In this document: positions 8,658 through 18,624 of the stretch, one piece after another | How the letters are laid out: every line of letters begins with the position of its first letter | How positions within the stretch are numbered: position 1 is the first letter of the stretch | Assembly: GCF_006715025.1 (NCBI RefSeq) | Contig: NZ_VFMK01000001.1 | Span: forward strand, 5,022,001 to 5,086,000 | Length of the DNA stretch: 64,000 bases | Source of the DNA: Serratia fonticola | Lineage (GTDB): Bacteria > Pseudomonadota > Gammaproteobacteria > Enterobacterales > Enterobacteriaceae | Reading direction: 5' to 3' | Notes under the pieces: model-generated | What the model was told of the DNA's origin: nothing | The model's database searches: none | What the model saw: only the letters and a program-made list of their open reading frames with translations | Made by a program: the position numbers and the translations under genes

Positions 8658-9578
8658 TCAGTCAGCCAGCGCCAGAATTCCCGCAACCAGCTGCGAGAAA
8701 GTTAATCCAGCCTGACGAGCCGCCATCGGCACCAGACTGTGACTGGTCATCCCTGGCGAAGTGTTCACCTCAAGCAGATAGAAGCTGCCATCGCTGTCCT
8801 GCATGATGTCAACACGCCCCCAGCCGCTGCAATCCAGCCCACGATAGGCGCGCAATGCCAGCGCCGCCATATCGGCTTCCTGCTGGTCACTCAGGCCACT
8901 CGGGCAGAAATACTGGGTATCGTCAGCAATGTATTTGGCCTGATAATCGTAAAACACACCGGCTGGCTGAATACGGATGGAGGGAAGAACCTGGTCCCCC
9001 AGGATCGCCACGGTGTATTCAGGACCACTCAGCCACTTCTCCACCAGCACATCGTCATCATGGCGGAAGGCTTCTTCCAGTGCGCCTTCAAGCGCGCTGC
9101 GCGCGGTCACTTTGCTCATGCCAACGCTGGAACCTTCACGGCTTGGCTTGACGATTAACGGCAAACCTAATGCTTCAATGGCGGCCAGTTGGCTATTACG
9201 CTCACCGCCAAGATACTGTTGGCGACTCAGTGCCACATAAGGTGCCACGGGCAGCCCCAGAGATTGCCACACCATTTTGGTGCGCCATTTATCCATGGTC
9301 AGCGCCGAGGCCATCACGCCGCTGCCGGTATATGGCAGTTGTAAAAACTCAAGCAGCCCCTGCAATGTACCGTCTTCACCACCACGGCCATGCAGCGCGA
9401 TGAACACCTTGGTGAAGCCTTCCTCTTTCAGTTGAGGCACTGGAAAATCACGGGTATCGACACCGTGTGCCTCTATTCCCGCCTCTCTCAACCCGGCCAG
9501 CACTGCCGCGCCAGACTGCAGGGAAACTTCACGTTCTGCGGAGGTACCACCCAGCAATACGGCAACTTTATCAGCCAT
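8658..9578 (-). CDS. ddlB: D-alanine--D-alanine ligase B
   Basis: DdlB joins two D-alanines with ATP to make the dipeptide that MurF adds to the muropeptide precursor. The 306-residue cytosolic enzyme has the ATP-grasp fold with the N-terminal AVLLGGTSAEREVSL, the ligand loop KPSREGSSVGMS and the C-terminal metal site EVNTSPGMTSHSLVP. It overlaps murC by 8 bases and ends one base before ftsQ. Confidence 0.98.
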   Translation of the reverse strand: MADKVAVLLGGTSAEREVSLQSGAAVLAGLREAGIEAHGVDTRDFPVPQLKEEGFTKVFIALHGRGGEDGTLQGLLEFLQLPYTGSGVMASALTMDKWRTKMVWQSLGLPVAPYVALSRQQYLGGERNSQLAAIEALGLPLIVKPSREGSSVGMSKVTARSALEGALEEAFRHDDDVLVEKWLSGPEYTVAILGDQVLPSIRIQPAGVFYDYQAKYIADDTQYFCPSGLSDQQEADMAALALRAYRGLDCSGWGRVDIMQDSDGSFYLLEVNTSPGMTSHSLVPMAARQAGLTFSQLVAGILALAD

Positions 9579-11046
9579 GATGTTCCTCCTCTTTCTTCTG
9601 CGGCTGCAGCTTCAACTCAGCCAGTTTGCGTGCGATTTTACCGACATTACCGGCCCCTTGCACCAGCACCAGATCATCCCCTTGCAGCATTTGCGCCAGG
9701 GTCGCCGGCACGGTTTCAGCATCCGAGACCAGAATCGGATCCAGCTTGCCGCGGTTACGGATGGTACGGCAAAGGCTACGGCTGTCCGCCCCTGGGATTG
9801 GCGCTTCGCCCGCCGGGTAAACATCCAGCATCAGCAACACATCAACCTGCGATAACACGTTGGCAAAGTCGTCATACAGATCGCGGGTACGCGTATAACG
9901 GTGTGGCTGGAAGATCATCACCAACCGCTTGTTCGGCCAACCGGCACGCGCGGCCTTGATGGTTGCGTCCACTTCCGTTGGGTGGTGACCGTAATCGTCC
10001 ACCAGCATCGCGCTGCCCGGTTTTTCGTTAACCTCCGCCAGCGGAAACTCGCCGAGGAAGTCGAAACGACGCCCGGTGCCCTGGAACCCTGCCAGCGCGC
10101 GTAAAATGGCGTCGTCAGCAATGCCTTCTTCCGTAGCTACGGCAACCGCAGCGGCAGCATTCAACGCGTTATGACGCCCCGGCGCATTCAAGGTCACTGT
10201 CATCAGCGGCTTATCCTGACGGCTCAGGGTAAAGTGCCCCTGAGGCCCAACCTGGCGGTAGTTCTCTACGCGCACATCTGCGTCTTCGCTGAAACCATAG
10301 GTGGTGATATGGCGGCCCACACGCGGCAGCAACTCACGCACCACGGGGTCATCAACACACATCACCGCACGGCCGTAAAACGGCAGGTTATGCAGGAAAT
10401 TGATAAACGTCTGCTTAAGATTCTCGAAATCGCCATGGTAGGTATCCATATGGTCGGCTTCGATGTTGGTGACAATCGCCACCATCGGTTGTAGATGCAG
10501 GAACGATGCATCGCTCTCATCGGCCTCCGCAATCAGATAACGGCTGGACCCCAAACGTGCATGCGTCCCCGCCGCCTTCACCAGCCCGCCGTTGACAAAC
10601 GTCGGGTCAAGGCCGGCTTCCGCGTAAATGCTGGAAACCATTGCCGTGGTGGTCGTTTTACCGTGCGTACCGGCGATGGCAATGCCATGGCGATAACGCA
10701 TCAATTCGGCCAGCATTTCTGCCCGCTGGATCACCGGGATACGTGCCTCACGAGCGGCGACAATCTCCGGGTTGTCTGCCGGGATCGCGGTCGAAACCAC
10801 CACCACGCTGGCATCCAGCACGTTCTCCGGGCGATGATGGAAGTAAATCGTTGCCCCAAGCTCACTCAACTGTTGGGTTACCGGGTTCGGTGCCAGGTCG
10901 GAACCGCTGATCTGATAACCTTCATTTGCCAACACCTCGGCGATACCCCCCATGCCGGCACCACCGATGCCAACAAAGTGGATGTGCCGGACGCGTCGCA
11001 TCTCAGGCACGAAAGTACGTAGTTTCGCCAATTGTTGTGTATTCAT
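9571..11046 (-). CDS. murC: UDP-N-acetylmuramate--L-alanine ligase
   Basis: MurC adds the first amino acid, L-Ala, to UDP-MurNAc. The 491-residue enzyme shows the N-terminal Rossmann loop GIGGAGMGGIAEV (about 27-39), the Mur ligase ATP loop GTHGKTTT at 126-133, and the acidic metal site region ADESDASF. It is 67 bases downstream of murG, the largest gap in this part of the cluster, and overlaps ddlB. Confidence 0.98.
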   Translation of the reverse strand: MNTQQLAKLRTFVPEMRRVRHIHFVGIGGAGMGGIAEVLANEGYQISGSDLAPNPVTQQLSELGATIYFHHRPENVLDASVVVVSTAIPADNPEIVAAREARIPVIQRAEMLAELMRYRHGIAIAGTHGKTTTTAMVSSIYAEAGLDPTFVNGGLVKAAGTHARLGSSRYLIAEADESDASFLHLQPMVAIVTNIEADHMDTYHGDFENLKQTFINFLHNLPFYGRAVMCVDDPVVRELLPRVGRHITTYGFSEDADVRVENYRQVGPQGHFTLSRQDKPLMTVTLNAPGRHNALNAAAAVAVATEEGIADDAILRALAGFQGTGRRFDFLGEFPLAEVNEKPGSAMLVDDYGHHPTEVDATIKAARAGWPNKRLVMIFQPHRYTRTRDLYDDFANVLSQVDVLLMLDVYPAGEAPIPGADSRSLCRTIRNRGKLDPILVSDAETVPATLAQMLQGDDLVLVQGAGNVGKIARKLAELKLQPQKKEEEHHG

Positions 11047-11113
11047 AACTTCTCTATGTCTATCAAATTCGGTTTAGCTCGACACGGGTTCAGCATGCTG
11101 AACCCCTACGGCC

Positions 11114-12178
11114 TTACAGGGCTGCACGAATAATTTCTGCCGCCACACGTTCTGTTGCATCCGGGATCGCGACGGCGCGGGCCTTTTCGGCCATCGCCAA
11201 TAACGTTGGGCGATCCCAGCTCGCCAGCAGTTCTGCCACCGCATCGGCAGTGAACTGCGGCTGTTCGATAATTTTGGCCGCACCGGCCTCTTCCAGAGGA
11301 CGCGCATTCCAGTATTGCTGACGATCTTTATGCTGGAACGGGACAAAAATGGCGGGCAATCCAGCCGCAGCCACTTCGCTCACGGTCAGCGCGCCGGAAC
11401 GGCACACCACCACATCTGCCCAGGCATAAGCCGCTGCCATGTCATCGATAAACTCGGTCACCTTGTGTCCGGTCTGCCCTACCCTTTCATAATCCTGCAA
11501 AACGGTGGGTAACGCCCCCTTGCCAACCTGATGCCAGAGGGTAATTCTATCGCCCAAAAGCGCGGCGACTTCAGGAACTGTCTGATTCAGCACGCGCGCG
11601 CCCTGACTTCCGCCAATGACCAGCACCCGAATCGGCCCTTCACGCCCACTCAAGCGCACTGCAGGCAACGGTAAAGCCAACACATCGGTGCGCACCGGGT
11701 TGCCCACCACGTCCGCATTGGGGAACGCACCTGGAAACGCCTGCAGGACTTTTTTCGCTATTCTTGAAAGCCAGCGGTTGGTCAGGCCAGCAATACCGTT
11801 CTGTTCATGCAACACCACCGGGATGCCACACAGCCAGGCCGCCAGACCACCAGGGCCAGATACGTAGCCCCCCATCCCCAGCACCACGTCTGGCTGATAG
11901 CTGCGCATAATCGCTTTTGCCTGACGTACCGCGTGCCAGATACGCACCGGCGCAGTCAGTTGCGCTTTTAACCCTTTGCCACGCAAGCCGGAGATGCGGA
12001 TAAAATCAATTTCGATCCCATGCTTTGGCACCAGATCGGCTTCCATACGGTCTGCGGTACCCAGCCAGCGAACCTGCCAGCCCTGCGCCATCAGATGATG
12101 TGCGACCGCCAGCCCCGGGAACACATGCCCGCCGGTACCGCCTGCCATCACCATTAAACGCTTAGCTTTACCGCTCAT
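11114..12178 (-). CDS. murG: Lipid II synthase MurG (GlcNAc transferase)
   Basis: MurG is the membrane-associated GT28 glycosyltransferase that adds GlcNAc to lipid I to form lipid II on the inner leaflet. The 354-residue protein has the first glycine loop GGTGGHVFPG at 13-22, a second loop GGSQGARVLN near 191-200, and the UDP-GlcNAc site VCRSGALTVSE with downstream FVPFQHKDRQQYWNA. It begins 3 bases after ftsW ends. Confidence 0.98.
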   Translation of the reverse strand: MSGKAKRLMVMAGGTGGHVFPGLAVAHHLMAQGWQVRWLGTADRMEADLVPKHGIEIDFIRISGLRGKGLKAQLTAPVRIWHAVRQAKAIMRSYQPDVVLGMGGYVSGPGGLAAWLCGIPVVLHEQNGIAGLTNRWLSRIAKKVLQAFPGAFPNADVVGNPVRTDVLALPLPAVRLSGREGPIRVLVIGGSQGARVLNQTVPEVAALLGDRITLWHQVGKGALPTVLQDYERVGQTGHKVTEFIDDMAAAYAWADVVVCRSGALTVSEVAAAGLPAIFVPFQHKDRQQYWNARPLEEAGAAKIIEQPQFTADAVAELLASWDRPTLLAMAEKARAVAIPDATERVAAEIIRAAL

Positions 12179-12181
12179 CCG

Positions 12182-13384
12182 CTACCTCTTCACAAACGCC
12201 TGCGCTTTGGTCAGGCGCGTTTCATAATCAATTCGCAGCAACAGCACAATCGCCGTCGACATAATCAACAGGCTCGAGCCACCGTAACTTATCAGTGGCA
12301 GCGTCAAGCCTTTGGTAGGCAGCATACCCGCCGCCGCACCGACGTTAACCAATGCCTGAAAACTGAACCAGACACCGATCGAACACGCCAGAAAACCTGA
12401 AAAACGCTGGTCAATCTCCAATGCTCGGCGGCCAATCGACATAGCGCGAAAAGCGACGAAGAATACCATTAACAGGGCCAAAACCACACCGAAATAGCCC
12501 AGTTCCTCGCCTAAAATGGAGAAGATGAAGTCGGTATGCGCCTCTGGCAAATACTCCAGTTTCTGCACCGAGTTCCCCAGACCTTGCCCCCAGAACTCAC
12601 CGCGGCCAAACGCCATCAATGACTGGGTTAGCTGGTAACCGCTACCGAAGGGATCGGCCCAGGGGTTCCAAAAGGAGGTCACACGGCGCATACGATAAGG
12701 TTCAGCCACAATCAGCAGCCCAACCGCAAACACACCGGAACCGATGATCGCCAGGAACTGCCACATTTTGGCTCCGGCCAGGAACAGCATGGCCAGCGTG
12801 GTAATAAACAGCACCACCACCGTACCCAAATCCGGCTGTGCCAACAGCAATACCGCCAGCACGACCATTACGCCCATCGGTTTACAGAAGCCCCAGAAGT
12901 TACTGCGCACTTCTTCAACCTTACGAACCAGATAGCTCGACAGGTAGCAGAACAGCGACAACTTGGACAGCTCCGCCGGCTGAATACGTAATGGCCCCAA
13001 CGAAATCCAACGCGATGCCCCGTTTACCGAACTACCGACAACCAGCACGATGAGCAGCATCACTATTGACAGCAGCAGCATGACGTTGCTGTAACGTTGC
13101 CACACTTCCATCGGGATACGCAGCGTCACCAGCGCCAGCCCGAATGCCAAGCCAAGATACAGCGCATCACGCTTGGCAAACAGGAACGGATCCTCAGCCA
13201 AACGCTGGCCGATAGGCATTGAGGCCGACGTCACCATCACAAAACCAACAATCGCCAGCCCGAAGGTCAGCCACAACAGGGTACGGTCATACAGCACCAT
13301 ATTGACCGAATCGTTTTCACGCGATCCCATCACCCAGTCTTTCAGTTTGTTGGCCAGGCCGAACGTCGGCACCCGTAGTTTCAT
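12182..13384 (-). CDS. ftsW: Septal peptidoglycan glycosyltransferase FtsW
   Basis: FtsW is the SEDS-family polymerase that builds septal glycan strands with FtsI. The 400-residue protein has about ten hydrophobic segments and the SEDS signatures SRWISLGPLRIQPAELSK (about 122-139) and the C-terminal PTKGLTLPLISYGGSS, including the region of the catalytic Asp in the large periplasmic loop. Its ATG overlaps the murD stop by 4 bases. Confidence 0.98.
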   Translation of the reverse strand: MKLRVPTFGLANKLKDWVMGSRENDSVNMVLYDRTLLWLTFGLAIVGFVMVTSASMPIGQRLAEDPFLFAKRDALYLGLAFGLALVTLRIPMEVWQRYSNVMLLLSIVMLLIVLVVGSSVNGASRWISLGPLRIQPAELSKLSLFCYLSSYLVRKVEEVRSNFWGFCKPMGVMVVLAVLLLAQPDLGTVVVLFITTLAMLFLAGAKMWQFLAIIGSGVFAVGLLIVAEPYRMRRVTSFWNPWADPFGSGYQLTQSLMAFGRGEFWGQGLGNSVQKLEYLPEAHTDFIFSILGEELGYFGVVLALLMVFFVAFRAMSIGRRALEIDQRFSGFLACSIGVWFSFQALVNVGAAAGMLPTKGLTLPLISYGGSSLLIMSTAIVLLLRIDYETRLTKAQAFVKR

Positions 13385-14700
13385 CCGCCAAGCTCCTGTG
13401 CCAGGCGAGCAAACTCGTTGCCACGCACTTCAAAATTACGGAACTGATCCAGGCTGGCACAGGCTGGTGAAAGCAGCACCATATCGCCGCTTTTCACGCG
13501 GCTGGCAATCGCCTGCATGGCTTGTTCCATGGTTTCTGTCAGCATCGCGACCTCTGGGCGCAGTTGCGCAAGCTGTGCCCCATCACGGCCAAAACAGTAC
13601 AACCGGATGTTATCGCCCTGCAGATAGCGCGCCAGTGGCGAGAAGTCCGCAGACTTGCCATCCCCGCCCAACAGCAGATGCAAGGTACCATCCACCTGCA
13701 AACCATTTAGCGCCGCCTCGGTGCTGCCGACGTTGGTAGCTTTAGAATCATTAATCCAGCGCACACCATCGTGTTCCCATACCAGTTGGAAGCGATGTTC
13801 CAGGCCGGTGAACGTCGTCAGCGCTTTCAAGCTGGACGCGCGTGGCAACTTGACGGCATCCGCCAGAGCCAATGCGGCAAGCGCATTGGTGTAGTTGTGG
13901 CGACCTGTCAGCTTCATCTCGCGGGTGTTGAGGATTTTCTCTCCGTTCACCCGCAGCCAGATCTCACCCTGCTGGCGGTTCAGATGGTAGTCACCCACAT
14001 CCGCACCAAAGCTGACACAACGCTCATCCGCACCCCGTACAGGCATAGTCAAGGCATCGTCCGCGTTCACCACACAGACATCCGCATTTTCATAGATACG
14101 CAGTTTGGCTGCCCGGTATTGCTGCAGACCAAACGGGTAGCGATCCATGTGATCCTCGGTCACATTCAAGATGGTGGCTGCGGCCGCATGCAGGCTGTAG
14201 GTGGTTTCCAGTTGGAAGCTCGACAGTTCCAGCACGTAAAGCTGGCATTCCTGGCGCAACAGGCTGAGCGCTGGCAGACCGATATTGCCCCCGACACCCA
14301 CTGCCCAGCCGGCAGCCTTGGCCATTTCACCCACCAACGTGGTGACAGTGCTCTTGCCATTGGAGCCGGTGATCGCCACGATCGGTGCCTGGGCTTCACG
14401 GCAGAACAGTTCTACATCACCCACGATCTCTATCCCGGCATCCGCGGCCTCACTCAAGGCCGGAGTCGACAATGCCATACCAGGGCTGGCAACGATCAAA
14501 TCCGCCGCCAGCAGCCATTCCTGGTTCAGGGAGCCCAGATGCCGCTCTACGCTTGCGGGCAGTTTATCCAGCCCCGGTGGCGAAATACGGGTATCCATTA
14601 CCTGCGGCGTCACGCCACGGGTCATAAAGAAATCAACGCAGGACAGACCGGTCAGGCCCAACCCGATGATGACAACTTTTTTACCCTGATAATCCACCAT
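13381..14700 (-). CDS. murD: UDP-N-acetylmuramoyl-L-alanine--D-glutamate ligase
   Basis: MurD adds D-Glu to UDP-MurNAc-L-Ala in the cytosol. The 439-residue protein has an N-terminal Rossmann start (KVVIIGLGLTGLS), the Mur ATP loop TGSNGKST at 111-118, the conserved NVTEDHMDRY segment and the ligase C-domain motif INDSKATNVGSTEAAL. It starts 2 bases after mraY ends and overlaps ftsW. Confidence 0.98.
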   Translation of the reverse strand: MVDYQGKKVVIIGLGLTGLSCVDFFMTRGVTPQVMDTRISPPGLDKLPASVERHLGSLNQEWLLAADLIVASPGMALSTPALSEAADAGIEIVGDVELFCREAQAPIVAITGSNGKSTVTTLVGEMAKAAGWAVGVGGNIGLPALSLLRQECQLYVLELSSFQLETTYSLHAAAATILNVTEDHMDRYPFGLQQYRAAKLRIYENADVCVVNADDALTMPVRGADERCVSFGADVGDYHLNRQQGEIWLRVNGEKILNTREMKLTGRHNYTNALAALALADAVKLPRASSLKALTTFTGLEHRFQLVWEHDGVRWINDSKATNVGSTEAALNGLQVDGTLHLLLGGDGKSADFSPLARYLQGDNIRLYCFGRDGAQLAQLRPEVAMLTETMEQAMQAIASRVKSGDMVLLSPACASLDQFRNFEVRGNEFARLAQELGG

Positions 14701-14702
14701 AA

Positions 14703-15785
14703 TTAGCGCACCTTCAGCGTCGCCAGGCCAATCAGCACCAGCATCAGCGAAATAATCCAGAAGCGCACGATAACGCGGGGTTCTGGCCAGCCTTTCAATT
14801 CATAGTGATGATGGATCGGTGCCATGCGGAAAATACGTTGCCCGCGCAGCTTGAACGATCCCACCTGCAGGATCACCGACAGCGTTTCAACCACGAACAC
14901 GCCGCCCATAATCACCAGCAAAAACTCTTGACGCAGCAACACGGCTATCGTCCCCAGCGCACCGCCCAAAGCCAAGGAGCCTACATCGCCCATAAACACC
15001 TGAGCCGGATAGGTGTTGAACCACAGGAAACCTAACCCAGCCCCAACAATGGCGGTACAAACGATAACCAGCTCACCGGCGTGGCGCAGATACGGGATAT
15101 GCAGGTAGTTGGCGAAGTTCATGTTACCGGTCGCCCAAGCCACCAGCGCAAAACCCGCGGCAACAAACACGGTTGGCATGATAGCCAGACCATCCAGCCC
15201 ATCGGTCAGGTTGACCGCGTTGCTGGTACCCACAATCACAAAATATGCCAGCAGTACGTACAGCAGACCGAGTTGCGGCATGATGTCCTTAAAGAACGGC
15301 ACAACCAGCTCGGTGGCTGGCGTGTCTTTTCCTACGGCATACATGGCAAATGCCACAATCAGGGCAATCACCGATTGCCAGAAATATTTCCAGCGCGCAA
15401 TCAATCCCCGGGTATCCTTGCGCACCACTTTGCGATAGTCATCGACAAAGCCCACGATGCCGTAGCCTATCAACACGAACAGTACGCACCACACGTAAGG
15501 GTTGGACGGGTAAGCCCACATCAGCACTGAAATCGTGATGGAGGTCAGGATCATGATGCCGCCCATGGTCGGCGTACCACGCTTGCTGAAGTGAGACTCT
15601 GGCCCATCGTTACGGACAACCTGGCCGAAAGACATTTCTTGCAGGCGTTTGATCACTTTCGGCCCCATCCACAGGGAGAGGAACAGCGCGGTCAGCAGGC
15701 TGACAATGGCCCTGAACGTCAGATAAGAAAAGACGTTGAAGCCTGAATAATATTTGACCAAATGCTCGGCCAGCCAAACTAACAT
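14703..15785 (-). CDS. mraY: Phospho-MurNAc-pentapeptide translocase MraY
   Basis: MraY transfers phospho-MurNAc-pentapeptide to undecaprenyl phosphate, making lipid I at the inner membrane. The 360-residue polytopic protein has ten predicted membrane segments and the family's catalytic Asp region FVDDYRK (about 114-120), the NAVNLTDGLDGLA loop and the HHHYELKGWPE motif near residue 324. Its start overlaps the end of murF by 7 bases. Confidence 0.98.
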   Translation of the reverse strand: MLVWLAEHLVKYYSGFNVFSYLTFRAIVSLLTALFLSLWMGPKVIKRLQEMSFGQVVRNDGPESHFSKRGTPTMGGIMILTSITISVLMWAYPSNPYVWCVLFVLIGYGIVGFVDDYRKVVRKDTRGLIARWKYFWQSVIALIVAFAMYAVGKDTPATELVVPFFKDIMPQLGLLYVLLAYFVIVGTSNAVNLTDGLDGLAIMPTVFVAAGFALVAWATGNMNFANYLHIPYLRHAGELVIVCTAIVGAGLGFLWFNTYPAQVFMGDVGSLALGGALGTIAVLLRQEFLLVIMGGVFVVETLSVILQVGSFKLRGQRIFRMAPIHHHYELKGWPEPRVIVRFWIISLMLVLIGLATLKVR

Positions 15786-17140
15786 GGTGCTTTCTCCTGT
15801 AACGCGCGTACTACCTGCTCCATTGCGGCACTACGTGAACCTTTGATTAACACGGTAATTACCGCATGTGCTGACAGTAATTCCGCCACGCGCGCGATCA
15901 CTGCAGTCTTATCCTGATAATGTTCACCGTTGCCGGAAGCCGCACTCAGTACCTGGCTTAACGTCCCGACGCTGATGACTTTATCGATACCGGCCAAGCG
16001 GGCTGCTTCACCCACCTGACGGTGACACTCTTCGGCTTCGGCACCCAGTTCGGCCATATCGCCGACGACCATCACGCGATAGCCCGGCATCTCTGCCAAT
16101 ACCTGTGCAGCCGCGGTCATTGAACCAACGTTGGCGTTGTAGCTGTCGTCCAGCAGTAACTTGCCTTCCGCCAGCGCCACCGGGAATAAACGGCCCGGGA
16201 CGGCCTTAAGCTGTTTCAACCCTGCGCTCACTGCCGCCAACGTCGCACCCACCGACATCGCCAACGCCGTTGCCGCCAGTGCATTGGCCACGTTATGGCG
16301 GCCCGGTAATGGCAGCGCAATAGCGGCCGTTCCAAACGGGCTATGCAAGGTAAAGTGAGTCAAACCGTCCTTCATCTGAATGTCGCTGGCGAAGAAATCC
16401 ACTGATTCAGCCGCCTGCGGGGAGAAACGCCAGACCGTCTTACCCTGCAACTGGGTCTGCCAATGGGGCCAGTCGTTGTTGTCAGCATTAATGATCGCGA
16501 TGCCATCAGCCGGTAAACCTGCAAAGATTTCCCCTTTAGCCTGCGCAACACCGGCAAGCGAACCGAACCCCTCAAGATGGGCAGCGGCTAAATTATTTAC
16601 CAATGCACTCTGCGGTTGGGTCAATGCGGTGGTATAGGCAATCTCGCCAATATGGTTTGCACCCAGCTCAATCACGGCAAAATCATGCTGTGGTTGCAGA
16701 CGCAATAACGTCAGTGGTACACCGATATCGTTATTGAAGTTACCGGCGGTATGCAGCACCTCGCCACACTCACGCAGAATAGCGGCCGCCATTTCCTTAA
16801 CCGAGGTTTTGCCCGATGAACCGGTCAGGGCTACCACCTTGGCGGGCACCTGCTGGCGCACCCAGGCTGCAAGCTGCCCCAACGCCAAACGGGTATCTTT
16901 CACCAGCAGTTGGGGGGTATCCAACAATAAGCGCTTACTTACCAGCAGCGCCCTGGCACCTGCGGCTACAGCATCAGCGGCAAAGTCGTGAGCGTCGAAA
17001 CGCTCTCCTTTCAAAGCGACAAACAGACAACCGGTGGTAACTTGACGGGTATCCGTCGTCACCGCTGCGATTTGGCAATCGGCACCGATCAATTCAGCGC
17101 CCAATACGGCGGCAAGTGTCTGGAGGGAAACGGGGATCAT
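15779..17140 (-). CDS. murF: UDP-MurNAc-tripeptide--D-alanyl-D-alanine ligase
   Basis: MurF adds the D-Ala-D-Ala dipeptide, product of Ddl, to complete the pentapeptide precursor. The 453-residue enzyme carries TGSSGKTSVKE (106-116), the ANHIGEIAYTT substrate segment and the C-domain LLDDSYNANVGSM. It overlaps murE by 4 bases and mraY by 7, typical of tight coupling in this cluster. Confidence 0.98.
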   Translation of the reverse strand: MIPVSLQTLAAVLGAELIGADCQIAAVTTDTRQVTTGCLFVALKGERFDAHDFAADAVAAGARALLVSKRLLLDTPQLLVKDTRLALGQLAAWVRQQVPAKVVALTGSSGKTSVKEMAAAILRECGEVLHTAGNFNNDIGVPLTLLRLQPQHDFAVIELGANHIGEIAYTTALTQPQSALVNNLAAAHLEGFGSLAGVAQAKGEIFAGLPADGIAIINADNNDWPHWQTQLQGKTVWRFSPQAAESVDFFASDIQMKDGLTHFTLHSPFGTAAIALPLPGRHNVANALAATALAMSVGATLAAVSAGLKQLKAVPGRLFPVALAEGKLLLDDSYNANVGSMTAAAQVLAEMPGYRVMVVGDMAELGAEAEECHRQVGEAARLAGIDKVISVGTLSQVLSAASGNGEHYQDKTAVIARVAELLSAHAVITVLIKGSRSAAMEQVVRALQEKAPC

Positions 17141-18624
17141 GCCAATACCCCCAACAGACGAGCGACCGTGGTGCGGTCGGAGTAATCCAGACGGCGGTTC
17201 CCCACCAATTGATAATCCTCGTGGCCTTTACCTGCCACCAAGACCACATCTTGTTCTTTAGCCTGCATGATCGCGCTGGTCACGGCTTCCGCACGCCCAT
17301 GGATCACCTGTACATGTCCGGCGTCCAGCAAGCCGGTCAAAATATCGTTGATGATGGCCGATGGCTCTTCGGTACGTGGGTTATCATCAGTCACGACGAC
17401 CCGATCGGCAAACTGTTCGGCAATGCCCCCCATAAGTGGGCGCTTACCTTTATCGCGATCGCCACCGCAGCCAAATACACACCACAACTGCCCCTGGCAG
17501 TGCAGTCGAGCGGCTTCCAGCGCTTTTTCCAGCGCGTCCGGGGTGTGGGCATAATCCACCACTACCGTCGGCTTGCCAGGCGCATTAAAGACTTCCATGC
17601 GGCCACACACCGGCTGTAACTGATTGCCGGTTTTAACCAGCTCATCAAACGGATACCCCAGTGACAACAGCGTTGCCAAAGCCAGGATCAGATTGCTGAC
17701 GTTGAACGCCCCCATCAGGCGGCTTTCGATCTCGCCGTTACCCCAGGTTGAGCTGAACTGGATAGTGGCACCGTTGTCGTGATAATTCACCGCGGTGGTT
17801 TTCAACCAGCGCCCACGACAGCCAGGCTGCAGGTTATCGAGCATGGTGACGGCGACCGCATCCGGTAATTTAGCCAACCAGCGTTGCCCGACTTCATCAT
17901 CAGCATTGATGATCGCCTGCCCAACATCGTGAGCGGCAAACAGTGACCACTTCGCCGCTTCATAGCTGGCCATATCACCGTGGTAATCGAGGTGATCGCG
18001 GCTTAGGTTGGTAAAGACCGCGGCGGCAAACGGCAGAGCGGCCACGCGGTGCTGTACCAGGCCATGGGAAGAAACTTCCATCGCAGCAAAGGTGGCCCCC
18101 TGTTCAGCCAGATCGTTGAGGACATGTTGCACATCAACAGCAGAACCGGTGGTATTTTCCGTTGGGCAAACCTGCCCCAACAGCCCGTTACCTACGGTCC
18201 CCATGACGGCGGCGGTTTCGCCCAGCAGTTGGCTCCACTGTGCCAACAGCTGGGTGGTGGTAGTTTTGCCGTTGGTACCAGTTACGCCGATCAGACGCAG
18301 ACGCTCAGCAGGCTGATGGTAAAAACGCCCGGCCAGAGCGGACAGGCGCTGATTGAGCTGGCTCAGATAAATGACTGGCACGCCGTGCATTTCACAGATT
18401 TTACCGTCTTCAGCCTGGCCTTCAGCCTCAGCGATAACGGCGGCAACCCCTTGTGCGATGGCTTGCGGAATATAACGGCGTCCATCCGTTTGATGGCCGA
18501 CAACGGCGACAAACAGATCCCCGGCAGCCGCAATACGGCTGTCTAATATCATTTCCCGCAGCGCGCGCTCGGGTGCCGTTGGCACCCACGGAGCGAGTAA
18601 ATCGCGCAAATTACGATCTGCCAC
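17137..18624 (-). CDS. murE: UDP-MurNAc-tripeptide synthetase (meso-DAP adding)
   Basis: MurE adds meso-diaminopimelate to UDP-MurNAc-L-Ala-D-Glu. The product is 495 residues when started at the GTG at 18624, which gives the conserved VADRNLRDLLAPW N-terminus behind a GAGGG ribosome site; upstream in-frame codons lie inside ftsI. It shows GTNGKTTT at 116-123 and the TDDNPRTEEP motif whose DNPR residues select meso-DAP rather than lysine. The start lies inside the last 14 bases of ftsI. Confidence 0.97.
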   Translation of the reverse strand: MADRNLRDLLAPWVPTAPERALREMILDSRIAAAGDLFVAVVGHQTDGRRYIPQAIAQGVAAVIAEAEGQAEDGKICEMHGVPVIYLSQLNQRLSALAGRFYHQPAERLRLIGVTGTNGKTTTTQLLAQWSQLLGETAAVMGTVGNGLLGQVCPTENTTGSAVDVQHVLNDLAEQGATFAAMEVSSHGLVQHRVAALPFAAAVFTNLSRDHLDYHGDMASYEAAKWSLFAAHDVGQAIINADDEVGQRWLAKLPDAVAVTMLDNLQPGCRGRWLKTTAVNYHDNGATIQFSSTWGNGEIESRLMGAFNVSNLILALATLLSLGYPFDELVKTGNQLQPVCGRMEVFNAPGKPTVVVDYAHTPDALEKALEAARLHCQGQLWCVFGCGGDRDKGKRPLMGGIAEQFADRVVVTDDNPRTEEPSAIINDILTGLLDAGHVQVIHGRAEAVTSAIMQAKEQDVVLVAGKGHEDYQLVGNRRLDYSDRTTVARLLGVLA